Assembly: GCA_963804495.1 (NCBI GenBank) | Contig: CAWDQN010000012.1 | Span: 1 to 64,000, forward strand | Length of the DNA: 64,000 nucleotides | Source of the DNA: Rhodovastum sp963804495 | GTDB lineage: Bacteria; Pseudomonadota; Alphaproteobacteria; Acetobacterales; Acetobacteraceae | Direction of reading: 5' to 3' | In this document: positions 1-7,928 of the stretch, piece by piece | Layout of the letters: the number at the start of each line of letters is the position of its first letter | Numbering within the stretch: the stretch's first letter is position 1 | Translations under genes and position numbers: made by a program | Notes under the pieces: model-generated | What the model was told of the DNA's origin: nothing | Seen by the model: only the letters and a program-made list of their open reading frames with translations | The model's database searches: none

Positions 1-654
1 AAGGCGCTGGCCGCGGCGGAGTATCTGACCCGCGAGTTCGGCGTGCCGAACGTGGTCACGCCGGCGCTGTACGGCATCCGCAACACCGACGAAATGCTGC
101 GGGCGATCTCCCGGCTGACCGGCAAGGAGATCCCGGACAGCCTGGTGCACGAGCGCGGGGTGGCGCTGGATGCGCTGCAGGACCTGGCGCATATGTTCTT
201 CGCCGACAAGAAGGTGGCGATCTAGGGCCATCCCGACCTGGTGATGGGGCTGGCGGAGTTCTGCCTGGAGGTTGAGCTGAAGCCGGTGTGCTGCTGATCG
301 GCGACGACAACTCGGCCTACAAGAAGGACCGCGCCTGCTCGATCTCAAGAAGCGGGTCATTGGGACATGCAGGTGGTGTGCAACGCCGATCTGTGGGAGC
401 TGGAGCGGCGGATCGACAGCAAGGAGATCGATGTCGATCTGATCATGGGCCACTCGAAGGGCCGCTACATCGCCATCGAACGCCAAATTCCGATGGTGCG
501 GGTGGGTTTTCCGACGTTTGACCGGGCCGGGCTGTATCGTCACCCGACTGTCGGCTATCGCGGTGCGATGCTGCTGGGCGAGGCGATCGCCAACGCACTG
601 TTTACTCACATGGAATACACCAAGAACAAGGAGTGGCTGCTGAACACCTGGTGA
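1..654 (+). pseudogene. alternative nitrogenase beta subunit (VnfK/AnfK), 3' part, broken frame
   Basis: C-terminal part of the beta subunit of a V- or Fe-only dinitrogenase, the P-cluster-carrying partner of the alpha subunit. Pieces in three frames rebuild one product: a first segment ending DLAHMFFADKKVAI then TAG at 222-224, then GHPDLVMGL, IGDDNSAYKKD, LWELERRID, DLIMGHSKGRYIAIE, PMVRVGFPTFDRAGLYRHP and the C-terminal NKEWLLNTW, typical of AnfK/VnfK and unlike NifK. The breaks near 287, 333 and 361 look like one-base losses (for example GACCGC where GACCCGC is expected). The TAG replaces the Phe codon expected before GHPD and is not explained by an indel. V versus Fe-only type cannot be decided without the delta subunit gene, which lies outside the window. 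Confidence 0.85.
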
Positions 655-665
655 AATCCCAAGGG

Positions 666-711
666 CGCGGCCGGGACCGTGGGATCCGGTGCCCGGCCGG
701 TCTGCTTTTTT
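666..711 (+). terminator. Rho-independent terminator after the nitrogenase subunit
   Basis: An 8-bp G+C stem (668-675 CGGCCGGG with 692-699 CCCGGCCG) is followed by a run of six T at 706-711. It sits only about 28 bases before the next start codon, so it may end the structural operon or set partial read-through into the accessory genes. Confidence 0.7.
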
Positions 712-739
712 ACCAATCGTCAGCATGCGAGGGTGACCC

Positions 740-1630
740 ATGGACAAGCTACCGGAACTTGCTGGCGAACTCGCGGCCCGGTCATCCACGCTGCTGTCCC
801 TGCCCGAACATCGGCAGATCGAGCTGTACACGCGCAAGAAAACGCTGGCCGTGAGCGCGTCCGGGGCGGGTTTGGCGGAGGCGGCGCGTGTCGCCGCCGC
901 CTGCACCGCCTGCCTGCTGCTGCAGGCAAGCTTCGAGTCCGATGACCCGGCCAACGAAGGCCGCACCACCTGGGACATCTACCGCGCGCTGCCGCGCAAC
1001 AGCAGCGGCGAGCGGGCGGTGGCGGAAATCTTCCGCATCCTGCGCATCGTCCGCCGGGTGGCGCTGCACCGCCAGGCAACCGTGGTGGCCGACGGCGGGC
1101 TGCTGCGCTTCTTCGGTTCGATTGACGGCACCGTGCTGGCGCTCGACATCTCCCTCGCCGGTTTGGCGCTGCTGGAATCGGTCGTGGCCTATCACCTCGA
1201 TTCGTTCCGACAGCCCTACAGCGCCGCCTATGTCGAGGCGATGGTGCTGCGCTATTACGCCGACATCGTCGGCGAGATAAAGCGGTTCAGCGACGAGGGC
1301 CGCTCGCTGTTCCAGTTCCGCGAGCCGCTCCGGCTCAACCGCCACCTGCGGCTGGAGTGCGATACCGGGCGGGTGCGCATCATCGACGATGCCTGCCAGT
1401 TCGACATCAGCGAGGCGTCGCGCGATGCCGCGCGGTTCCCGATCGATTTTTTCGTCGTGATCCGTGATGTGCTGCACATCATCCCCGTCGAGGCGCTGAG
1501 CAACGGCGCGATCGCGGTGGCCGACCTGCCGCGCTGGCGGGCGCGCGGCACCGAAGGCGGCGCGCTGCCGGCCAGCTTCCGCATGCGCTTCGCCCACGAG
1601 ATCATGCCGACCGACGTGCCGATGACGTGA
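740..1630 (+). CDS. uncharacterised protein following the alternative nitrogenase genes
   Basis: A 296-residue soluble protein with no signal peptide or clear membrane segment. The ATG at 740 follows a GAGGG box. I recognise no catalytic motif. Visible traits are an N-terminal Ala-rich helix with one Cys pair (ACTAC, about residue 55), a LHRQATVVADGG segment and a conserved-looking centre (FFGSIDGTVLALDIS). It lies directly downstream of vnfK/anfK and overlaps the NifX-like reading frame, the position held in known diazotrophs by accessory genes such as anfO. I cannot confirm that it belongs to the AnfO family, which is usually shorter. A role in alternative nitrogenase maturation or electron supply is inferred from position only. 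Confidence 0.6.
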   Translation: MDKLPELAGELAARSSTLLSLPEHRQIELYTRKKTLAVSASGAGLAEAARVAAACTACLLLQASFESDDPANEGRTTWDIYRALPRNSSGERAVAEIFRILRIVRRVALHRQATVVADGGLLRFFGSIDGTVLALDISLAGLALLESVVAYHLDSFRQPYSAAYVEAMVLRYYADIVGEIKRFSDEGRSLFQFREPLRLNRHLRLECDTGRVRIIDDACQFDISEASRDAARFPIDFFVVIRDVLHIIPVEALSNGAIAVADLPRWRARGTEGGALPASFRMRFAHEIMPTDVPMT

Positions 1631-1677
1631 CGCGCCGTCCCATCCCTCTTTCAGTCCCGCACACGCACGAGGTTTCC

Positions 1678-2190
1678 ATGTCCGCCCAAGCGCATCTCAA
1701 GGTTGCCCTGACCACCAACAGCCTGGTGCAGGTCGATGCCGGCTTCGCCGATGCCCGCCAGGTCGTGTTCTACCGGGTGACGCGCGACGGCGCGACATTC
1801 GAGGACGTGGTGAAAATGCACGGCCCGGCCCGCAAGAGCGCCGGCGACAAGAGCGCCGGCGAGGTGAAGCCGGGCTTCGGACGTAACGGCGGCGCCTGCA
1901 TGATGGCCGCCGACCTCGCCGCCGACGCCGCCGCGGGCGACATGGTGAGCAGCCGGGTGGCGGCGCTGGCGGGGTGCTCCATCCTGATCACCCGCGGCAT
2001 CAGCGACCTCGCGGCGATGCGGGTCAAAAGCGCCGATATTTTCCCGGTCAAGACGGAAGGCACGCACGAGATCGACGCCGTGCTTGAGCGGCTGCAGGCC
2101 CTGCTCGCCGGCAATCCGCCGCTGTGGCTGCGGCGCGTGCTGCGTGACGAGCAGGGCAGGGCGGTGCCGCTCGACGAGCAGGGGTTGTGA
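1678..2190 (+). CDS. NifX/VnfX-like nitrogenase cofactor protein
   Basis: 170 residues with the dinitrogenase iron-molybdenum cofactor (NifX/NafY/NifB C-terminal) fold: an N-terminal strand HLKVALTTNSLVQVDAGFA, a loop RQVVFYRV, and the core AALAGCSILITRGISDLAA. Members bind or ferry FeMo-co/FeV-co precursors between NifB and the apo-dinitrogenase. I chose the ATG at 1678 (GAGG box, product starting MSAQAHLK) over a GTG at 1627 that overlaps the upstream stop, because homology begins at the later start. Its place after VnfK/AnfK supports a role specific to the alternative enzyme (VnfX- or AnfR-like). The exact subfamily is uncertain. Confidence 0.75.
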   Translation: MSAQAHLKVALTTNSLVQVDAGFADARQVVFYRVTRDGATFEDVVKMHGPARKSAGDKSAGEVKPGFGRNGGACMMAADLAADAAAGDMVSSRVAALAGCSILITRGISDLAAMRVKSADIFPVKTEGTHEIDAVLERLQALLAGNPPLWLRRVLRDEQGRAVPLDEQGL

Positions 2191-3053
2191 CACCAATCCG
2201 GGGCGCCGCCCCGGACCCCACCATCGCGTGGCGCGCGTCAGTGCGCGACGGCCTCGCCCGTGCAACCCGCCAGGGGCCGGAGGTCCCTGGACCCAGAATT
2301 GCCCTGGAACATATCACCGCGCGCTTTGGCGACAGAGTGGTGCTGGATGATCTGTCGCTGGCTGTCCCTGCGGGGGCAATCACCGCGGTGGTCGGCCGGT
2401 CCGGGGCAGGGAAGACAACGCTGATCCGCACCCTGAACGGGCTGGTGCGTCCGTGCAACGGCACGGTGCGGGTCGCCGGGCTCGGCACGCTGGACACGGC
2501 AGAGGCATGGCGCGCGCATCGGCGGCGCACGGCCACGGTGTTTCAGGACCACGCGCTGATCGGCCGCCTCTCGGCGATGGACAATGTGCTGCTCGGCCTT
2601 GCCGACCAGCGCCATCCGCTGTCGGTGCTGCCCTGGCCGCGCGCCCTGCGGCGGCGCGCGGCCACAGCCCTTGACTCCGTCGGCCTGCTCGCGCGGGCCG
2701 AATCGCCGGTCTGCAAACTTTCCGGCGGCGAACGCCAGCGCGTCGGCCTGGCGCGCGCTCTGGTGCGCGACCCGGCATTGCTGCTGGCCGACGAGCCTTT
2801 CGCCTCGGTCGATCCGGCGTTGGTCGGTCAGCTCAGCCGCAACGTCCGCACCGCCGTGCGGCAATGCGGGCTGACCGTCGTCATCGTGCTGCACCAGCTC
2901 GACATCGCGCTGGCGATCGCCGATCGGATCGTTGGCCTGGTTGACGGGCGCATCGCCTTCGACGGCACCCCGGCGGCGTTCGACAGCGCCGCCCGCGGGC
3001 GGATCTTTCACAATCTTCGCGCGTTTTTGCCGCTGCCAAAGGATATGCCATGA
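2187..3053 (+). CDS. phnC-like: PhnC-type ABC transporter ATP-binding protein
   Basis: ATPase of an oxyanion importer of the phosphonate/phosphite (PhnCDE) class. Motifs are Walker A GRSGAGKTT, a Q-loop (VFQDHAL), signature LSGGERQRV, Walker B ALLLADEP and H-loop VLHQLD. The insert SVLPWPRALRRRA between Q-loop and signature is typical of PhnC. It overlaps the next gene by ATGA at 3050-3053. The first ~35 codons lie over a G+C-rich palindromic segment (2195-2295) like the intergenic repeats elsewhere in the window, and homology only starts near 2295, so the true start is unclear. The gene follows the alternative nitrogenase genes, so vanadate, a phosphate analogue, is a possible cargo (inference). 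Confidence 0.8.
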   Translation: MTPIRGAAPDPTIAWRASVRDGLARATRQGPEVPGPRIALEHITARFGDRVVLDDLSLAVPAGAITAVVGRSGAGKTTLIRTLNGLVRPCNGTVRVAGLGTLDTAEAWRAHRRRTATVFQDHALIGRLSAMDNVLLGLADQRHPLSVLPWPRALRRRAATALDSVGLLARAESPVCKLSGGERQRVGLARALVRDPALLLADEPFASVDPALVGQLSRNVRTAVRQCGLTVVIVLHQLDIALAIADRIVGLVDGRIAFDGTPAAFDSAARGRIFHNLRAFLPLPKDMP

Positions 3054-3310
3054 TATCTCTGTCTCGCCGTGCGACCGTGGTCGGGCTGCTCGCCTGCACG
3101 GCCACGCCGGCCCGCGCCGCCGAACCTCCGGCCAGGCTGCGCATCGGCCTGCTGCCAACCGAGTCCGCACCAACCGTCATCCGTCTCAACGAGCCCCTGC
3201 GCGCCTATCTGGAGAAGCGGCTCAGCCTGCAGGTGGAACTCGTCGTCGGTACCGCCCTCCGTGCCAAGGATGATGACAGCTCAACCCTCGACCAGCAGGG
3301 ACCAATATAA
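3050..3310 (+). pseudogene. phnD-like: PhnD-type periplasmic binding protein, truncated
   Basis: N-terminal stub of the binding protein that would pair with the ATPase upstream. It has a signal peptide ending in ARAA, then RIGLLPTESAPTVIRLN and YLEKRLSLQVELVVGT, the first beta-alpha units of PhnD proteins, which normally run to about 290 residues. Homology stops near 3262, where unrelated sequence and IS fragments begin. No permease gene (PhnE) follows, so the transporter has been broken by an insertion and deletion. Confidence 0.75.
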
Positions 3311-3370
3311 CCGATCGACAAGTTGCTTGAACCAAACGCTTCCCTGACAAGCCAACACAGTCGGGCCTAA

Positions 3371-3538
3371 CAGGTTGCAGAAAAACCCCCTTGTCGGATC
3401 GCAATCGATCTGATTCTCTGCGGTCACGACGGCTGCAGGGGATATCGACGGATGCGCGGGACGGACAAGCAGACGGCACAGATGTTCAGCTACCTGAGCC
3501 CGGAGGCGATGGTGCCGCAGGATTATCCGCTGCGGGCC
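3371..3538 (+). mobile_element. left-end fragment of an IS1182/IS5-type element (copy 1)
   Basis: Nearly identical to 22048-22220: both begin CAGGTTGC(A/G)GAAAAACCCCC, share a ~90-base leader and then start a transposase reading MRGTDKQTAQMFSYLSPEAM. This copy stops after about 27 codons and runs into the IS21 remnant. Only one end of the element is present. Confidence 0.75.
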
Positions 3539-3581
3539 CCGGGTTACCTGCATAAGCCCGTTCCCATCCATCCAAAACAGC

Positions 3582-4022
3582 GAGGAACCGCATTGCCTGA
3601 TCACCGGCAAATGCGGAACCGGAAAGTCGTGGCTCGCCTGCGCGCTCGGCGACAAGGCATGCCGCGATAACCTGTCGGTCCTCTACCAGCGCTGCCCGCG
3701 GCTGTTTGCAGCACTGGCCCTGGCGCGCGGCGACGGCCGCTACGCCAAGCTGATGCGGCAACTTGCCAAGGTCGACCTGCTGATCCTGGATGACTGGGGG
3801 CCGGAACCGCTGACCGCCGAGCAGCGCCGCGACCTGCTGGAGATCGTCGAGGACCGCTACAACGCCCGCTCGCTCATCATCACCAGCCAGGTGCCGGTCG
3901 ACCACTGGTACGAGATCGTCGGCAATCCCACACTGGCCGACGCCATCCTCGACCGCGTTGTCCACAACGCCCACCGCATCGACCTCAAAGGGGAGAGCCG
4001 GCGCAAGCCGGCGGCTGCCTGA
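3582..4022 (+). pseudogene. istB: IS21 helper ATPase IstB, 5'-truncated
   Basis: AAA+ ATPase that assists the IS21-family transposase IstA. The frame is open from before a complete Walker A (ITGKCGTGKSWLA) through LLILDDWG (Walker B), then the sensor region SLIITSQVPVDHWYEIV and LADAILDRVVHNAHRI to the stop. The N-terminal ~90 residues and the whole istA gene are missing, replaced on the left by an IS1182-type fragment, so it is a dead remnant. Confidence 0.85.
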
Positions 4023-4459
4023 TGAGCGTTCCCGAAATGCCGGCCAGGATGTCCGCCGGCTGTGCCGACCCGCCGGCATCGACGGCGGCCGCCCCGCTTG
4101 CAACGCGTGACGTAACGGAGGTCACGACCATGCCGATCGCCTGCGAAGCCGCCGGCTGCACGCCGCCGCCGCCGCCGGAGCAGCCACGAACCCGCCGACG
4201 AGCCGACCCGCGGGTCAAGCCCGCTGGCCGCAGCCGCCCTCAGCGTTGGCGCGACGCGGTTATCGAGTTGCTTGCACTACAAGCAGAGTATGCCAAGTGG
4301 CTTGCCGCGCTCCCAGACAGTCTGAGCGACAGCCCGACCGCCGAGGCTCTTGAGGCAATCGTCGATCTCGACCTCACGGAACTTGCCGACATCGAGCCAC
4401 CGCGAGGTTACGGACGCGACTGGCCTGCAAGGACCAAAAATTGCTGGTGGCAATACTGA
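4022..4459 (+). CDS. IS-linked small protein with YAxWLxALP...PPxGxGRD tail
   Basis: 145 residues starting with ATGAG that overlaps the istB stop, so it was probably part of the same IS21 transcript. The first ~75 residues are Pro/Arg-rich and look disordered. The last 60 hold an Ala/Leu-rich helical motif (EYAKWLAALPDSL, then TAEALEAIVDLDL, then PPRGYGRD). The same C-terminal motif recurs on the minus strand at 9408-9555, again beside a transposase remnant. It resembles hypothetical proteins that travel with insertion sequences. The function is unknown and it may now be non-functional. Confidence 0.5.
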   Translation: MSVPEMPARMSAGCADPPASTAAAPLATRDVTEVTTMPIACEAAGCTPPPPPEQPRTRRRADPRVKPAGRSRPQRWRDAVIELLALQAEYAKWLAALPDSLSDSPTAEALEAIVDLDLTELADIEPPRGYGRDWPARTKNCWWQY

Positions 4460-4627
4460 CAAGTGCCGAACGACCTTGAGGGAAGCTGCACGCTCCCGCT
4501 TGACCCCGCCGGCACCGCTATGAGATGACCAAAACTAACCTGCGAGACGATGCCACCCCGGCCGCTTTCAGATTGGAATGGTGGCCGCCGGACATCATGG
4601 ACGATCTGCCGACCGGCAACCCACGTG

Positions 4628-5491
4628 CTATCGCCCAGTCTGAAATGTGTTGCAGGCTTCGATTGTCCCGCCGCGGAGTCCCACAGTAAGCCAGCGCACT
4701 CGCTGCTCCGAAGATCCATGGGTAAAGCTGTCAGGCACGACGGCGCCCCGGCCAGATTGCTGCGCCAGGCGATCATCGCCAATGGCCGTTGCCGTTGCAA
4801 CGGCTTGCCTCACGTCGATCTCGTCAATGTTCTGGTGTCGCTGGTTCATATGGTACGCCCAGACGCCCGCGAGGCAGTCAGCCATCAATTCGGTCCGGAC
4901 GGAGATGGCGTTGGCTTCGCGCTTGTCCGACCGCGCCTCGGCCTGCTGGACTTGCGGCAGCAAGTCGATCAGGTTCTGCACGTGATGGCCGACCTCATGG
5001 GCGATGACGTAGGCATAGGCAAAGTCGCCGCCGCCGCCGAGCCGGCGCCGCATATCTTCGAAAAACGACGTGTCGAGGTACACTTTGTGGTCCAATGGGC
5101 AGTAGAACGGCCCCATGGCCGATTGCGCCACGCCGCAGCCCGACTGCGTGACGCCGGAGAACAGCACCAATACGGGCTTCTCGTAGCGGCGACCGGTCTG
5201 CCGGGGGAGTTCCTGCGACCGAACGTCCTCGGTTTCACCCAGCACCCGGGCGACGAAGCCGCCGACCTGATCGGTGGGCGTGCCTTGCGGCGACGCGGTG
5301 CGAACAGCCGGGGTGCCGCGACCTGCCACCATCTGCGCTCCGCCGATGAGCAGCCGCGGGTCGATGCCGGTCGCCCAACCGATCAGGCTCAGCACGACAA
5401 TCACGCCGATGCCTAGGCCACCTTTGGTCGCACCGCCCATTCCGCGCCGGTCTTCGATGTTGTCGGAGGCCCTGAGGTCGTCTTCGCGCAT
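4628..5491 (-). CDS. ypfJ: YpfJ-family neutral zinc metallopeptidase
   Basis: 287 residues with a single membrane anchor near residues 24-42 (GLGIGVIVVLSLIGWATG) and a periplasmic or outer catalytic domain. The zinc site HEVGHH is at 165-170 with a downstream ELMADCLAGVWA helix that supplies the third ligand. The pattern SGCG...GPFYCPLDHKVYLD before it is the YpfJ/KPN_00854 signature, so this is a complete member of normal length. The substrate is unknown in this family. It stands alone between IS21 debris and a minus-strand membrane gene. Confidence 0.9.
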   Translation of the reverse strand: MREDDLRASDNIEDRRGMGGATKGGLGIGVIVVLSLIGWATGIDPRLLIGGAQMVAGRGTPAVRTASPQGTPTDQVGGFVARVLGETEDVRSQELPRQTGRRYEKPVLVLFSGVTQSGCGVAQSAMGPFYCPLDHKVYLDTSFFEDMRRRLGGGGDFAYAYVIAHEVGHHVQNLIDLLPQVQQAEARSDKREANAISVRTELMADCLAGVWAYHMNQRHQNIDEIDVRQAVATATAIGDDRLAQQSGRGAVVPDSFTHGSSEQRVRWLTVGLRGGTIEACNTFQTGR

Positions 5492-5648
5492 GGCGGGTTC
5501 CTACACATTGTCGAGGCCCAACCCGAGAATGGCCTCCCGGCAGTCCCCGCTTAGACTTTCGCTGATTTCGTGGGCGGTCCGTTGGTTTCGTTCTCAAGCG
5601 TGCAGAGGAAATCTCTGCCGGTCATTAGCGAGGTTTTTCGGCTGACGA

Positions 5649-5690
5649 AAAGGCGGACCGGGTAGCGTATCGGGCTGCGCCGGTCCGCCT
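5649..5690 (-). terminator. Rho-independent terminator
   Basis: Perfect 11-bp inverted repeat (5651-5661 with 5680-5690, AGGCGGACCGG) followed on the minus strand by TTTTCG. It lies just after the stop codon of the small membrane gene and would end its transcript. Confidence 0.75.
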
Positions 5691-5708
5691 CGTTGAGCCG
5701 CCCGGACG

Positions 5709-6050
5709 CTACGAGCCGATCTCGGAAATCCTGTAGCCTCCGTGATAGAGAACTTCCGCACCGATCGCGCCAAGAACGCCACCAAACAACTGATTGATTT
5801 CCAGAACCGGCGGCAAAAGCAGGGCGCCGGCGACGATACCGACGCCTAGCATCACGAGACGCGGCGTGCCAAAATGAGTGAAATCGTCGCCGACGTCGAC
5901 GGACAGACTGGCGACCGGTGTGATCCCGAGGTTCGTCAGGTGAGCCGGTCCGGCAAGGTGAAAGGGTGCCGCTCGTGCGCTATTGCCCAGTCCCAACGTG
6001 AGCAAAATAGCAAGACACACGGCAAAAAAACCCTTGAACATGTGATCCAT
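5709..6050 (-). CDS. small exported or membrane protein of unknown function
   Basis: About 113 residues: an N-terminal signal peptide or membrane helix (GFFAVCLAILLTLGLGNSARAA), a short periplasmic stretch, then two hydrophobic segments (LVMLGVGIVAGALLLPPVL and LFGGVLGAIGAEVL). A first ATG at 6050 and a second at 6041 lie close together, and the latter has the better G-rich box. No family is recognised. It resembles small uncharacterised membrane proteins of alphaproteobacteria and is followed by its own terminator. Confidence 0.6.
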   Translation of the reverse strand: MDHMFKGFFAVCLAILLTLGLGNSARAAPFHLAGPAHLTNLGITPVASLSVDVGDDFTHFGTPRLVMLGVGIVAGALLLPPVLEINQLFGGVLGAIGAEVLYHGGYRISEIGS

Positions 6051-6278
6051 CCCCAGTTCTGTTGATAGAGAAAAGACAACGTCCTCGCTGCGAAGGCGTT
6101 GGCGGCACGACTTCCTCACCTCCGTTCCCTGTCCAACCCCGCAGCGCCGAGACAGGCTACCAGCACGCATCAGGAATGCAAGCAAAGCACGCCTCACCCA
6201 CGTGCTGCCTGTCGGGAGCGGGCCGTCCTCGGGGCATGTCCGAGCACCAACCGATTTCGGGAACCGCCGTTGAAGGTG

Positions 6279-7583
6279 GGCAGGTGCCCATGGCTGTTCA
6301 ACGCTATGCCACGCCGAATAGATTGAGGAGGTTATCGAAGCCGGCGAGGCTGGCGCGGTAGCGGTCCTGGCTGAGTGTGTTGGTCTGGTTTGCCTTGAGG
6401 ATGTTGAAGGCGAAGCTGCGCGCGCGGGCGAATATGCTGGGATTGGATCGGATGCGCGAGCGATCCTCTCCCATGGTGACGTCCCGGCTATAGTGCGAGG
6501 TGGTTTCGACGCCCCAGTGCCCACGGATGGCCTCGGCGGCGCGGGTGGCGGTGATTGGCGCGTTGGCGACGTAGAAGGCGGTCTCGGAAGAATGGGACAG
6601 CAGGCCGGTCTTGCTGTTGCGGGTGTAGACATCACGCTCGACGCGGATGACGGCAGCGACGTGGGAATGCCAGTCGGTGCCGGCGAGTTTGTCGGCGGGA
6701 TCGAAGACGGTGACGACACGCCTTTCGTCGCGATTGCGGCCGTTGTCGTGGCTGCACGCAGAACTGAGCGGAGCGGTGGTCGCGCTGATCTCCTGGGCCT
6801 GCTGGTGCAGGGTCGGCTGGTTGTCCTTGACCTGAACGATCAGGGTGATGTTGGCATCGCTGGCGACCTCGAATAGTTTTTTTGACAGTGCAGCGCATCG
6901 AGCGTGACGATGGTGGCGGTAGCGACGCCGAGTTCGGCGAGCAGCGCCTGGGCCGCGGGAATTTCGTTGGACTTTTCGTCGATGTCGACATGTGCGAGCA
7001 CCAGTGCGGTGTCAGTGGCAAACGCGCTCAACAGTTGGGCGGCGGCACGGTCATGAAAGTTGTCAAAGCTGCCGCGCAGCGTCTTGCCGTCCAGCGCGAT
7101 GCTGCCTTGTCCCGCGGTTCCACGCGCTGCCTGCAGTTGAGTCGCATGGCGGCGGAAGACCGCCTCCACCGCGATCGGATCAAGCCCCTGCAGGATGTAG
7201 CGGATGGCGGTGTGTGCGGGGGCGCGGCGCCATTTCAGGCCGAAGGCCGCGTTCAGCCTGTCGCGATGAACGTCGATGAAGGTGACGACCCCCCGATACG
7301 AGTTGCTGCCGGTGACGATGGCGAGGATGGAGAACAGCAACACATACGGCAGCTTGTAGAGCTTGCCCTCCGCCCGGCGAGGGTCAGGAACGTCTGCCAG
7401 CAAGTCCAGCAACGGCGCAAATACAGCCACGGCAACCTCCTTTTCGGTTGCCGCCCCAGAAGTCAGAGATTTGCCAATTCGGGAATCTGTCGTGATTCCA
7501 ATGACCTCACTTTGCCCCGCAAGTGTTGCAGATTGGACTCAGCCCGGCTCATCGAGAGCGTTGAACAGCCGTGGGCAGGTGCC
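6279..7583 (-). mobile_element. ISAs1-family insertion sequence with both ends
   Basis: Inverted ends 6279-6305 and 7557-7583 match over about 27 bases (core CCCAYGGCTGTTCAACGCT, read inward). They enclose one transposase gene on the minus strand, and the ~1.3 kb length fits ISAs1. I see no clear target duplication at the borders, so the insertion may be old or rearranged. Confidence 0.8.
6304..7430 (-). pseudogene. ISAs1-family transposase with one frameshift
   Basis: The DDE transposase starts MAVFAPLLDLLADVPDPRRAEGK, has the ISAs1 blocks IALDGKTLRGS and TLDALHCQK, and would end DNLLNLFGVA at 6304. The frame breaks near 6882 in a run of seven A (minus strand), where eight would keep it open. 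Downstream the second frame continues with EVASDANI, VKDNQPTLH and ETTSHYSRDVTMGEDRSRIR. The two parts together span 1127 bases, one short of a 375-codon gene. A sequencing error in the homopolymer is as likely as a true mutation. Confidence 0.85.
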
Positions 7584-7928
7584 AGATCGGCCCGGTTATG
7601 GGACGGCCGCATCTACTCCAAGAGCGAGCATCTCCAAGAGCGAGCATCGGAGGGGCGGTTTGCGGAATCTTCTGCCGACGGGTGCTGGCCGAGAGCCGAA
7701 TGACAGCTTATGGCGCGGCGTCCAATTGCGACTCCCCGTTGCGAATTTGGTATAATACGTCGAATTTGCTTGGTGATTGCTGGTATAATTCATATTCATA
7801 ATGGCGTCGGAGCGGGACCGCGGCTCAGGCCATGGTACCTTGCTCTTACAACCTCTTGTGCCTCGCTGGAATGGGTTCCTCGTTGGACTCAGGTCCACAA
7901 AGCAGCACCTGAAAGGAATCGGCCTGCG
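7584..7928. other. intergenic, partly AT-rich, no gene supported
   Basis: Between the ISAs1 end and the kinase gene. It holds a 16-base direct repeat (CTCCAAGAGCGAGCAT, 7616-7647) and two TGGTATAAT boxes (near 7749 and 7783) in an AT-rich patch. These could be -10 elements for the kinase. No convincing open frame was found. Confidence 0.4.

Noticed and set aside
5709..6719. 336-residue minus-strand protein
   Set aside because: Only the last ~113 codons look like a real protein with a signal peptide. The upstream part is Ser/Pro-rich shadow of the ISAs1 gene end.
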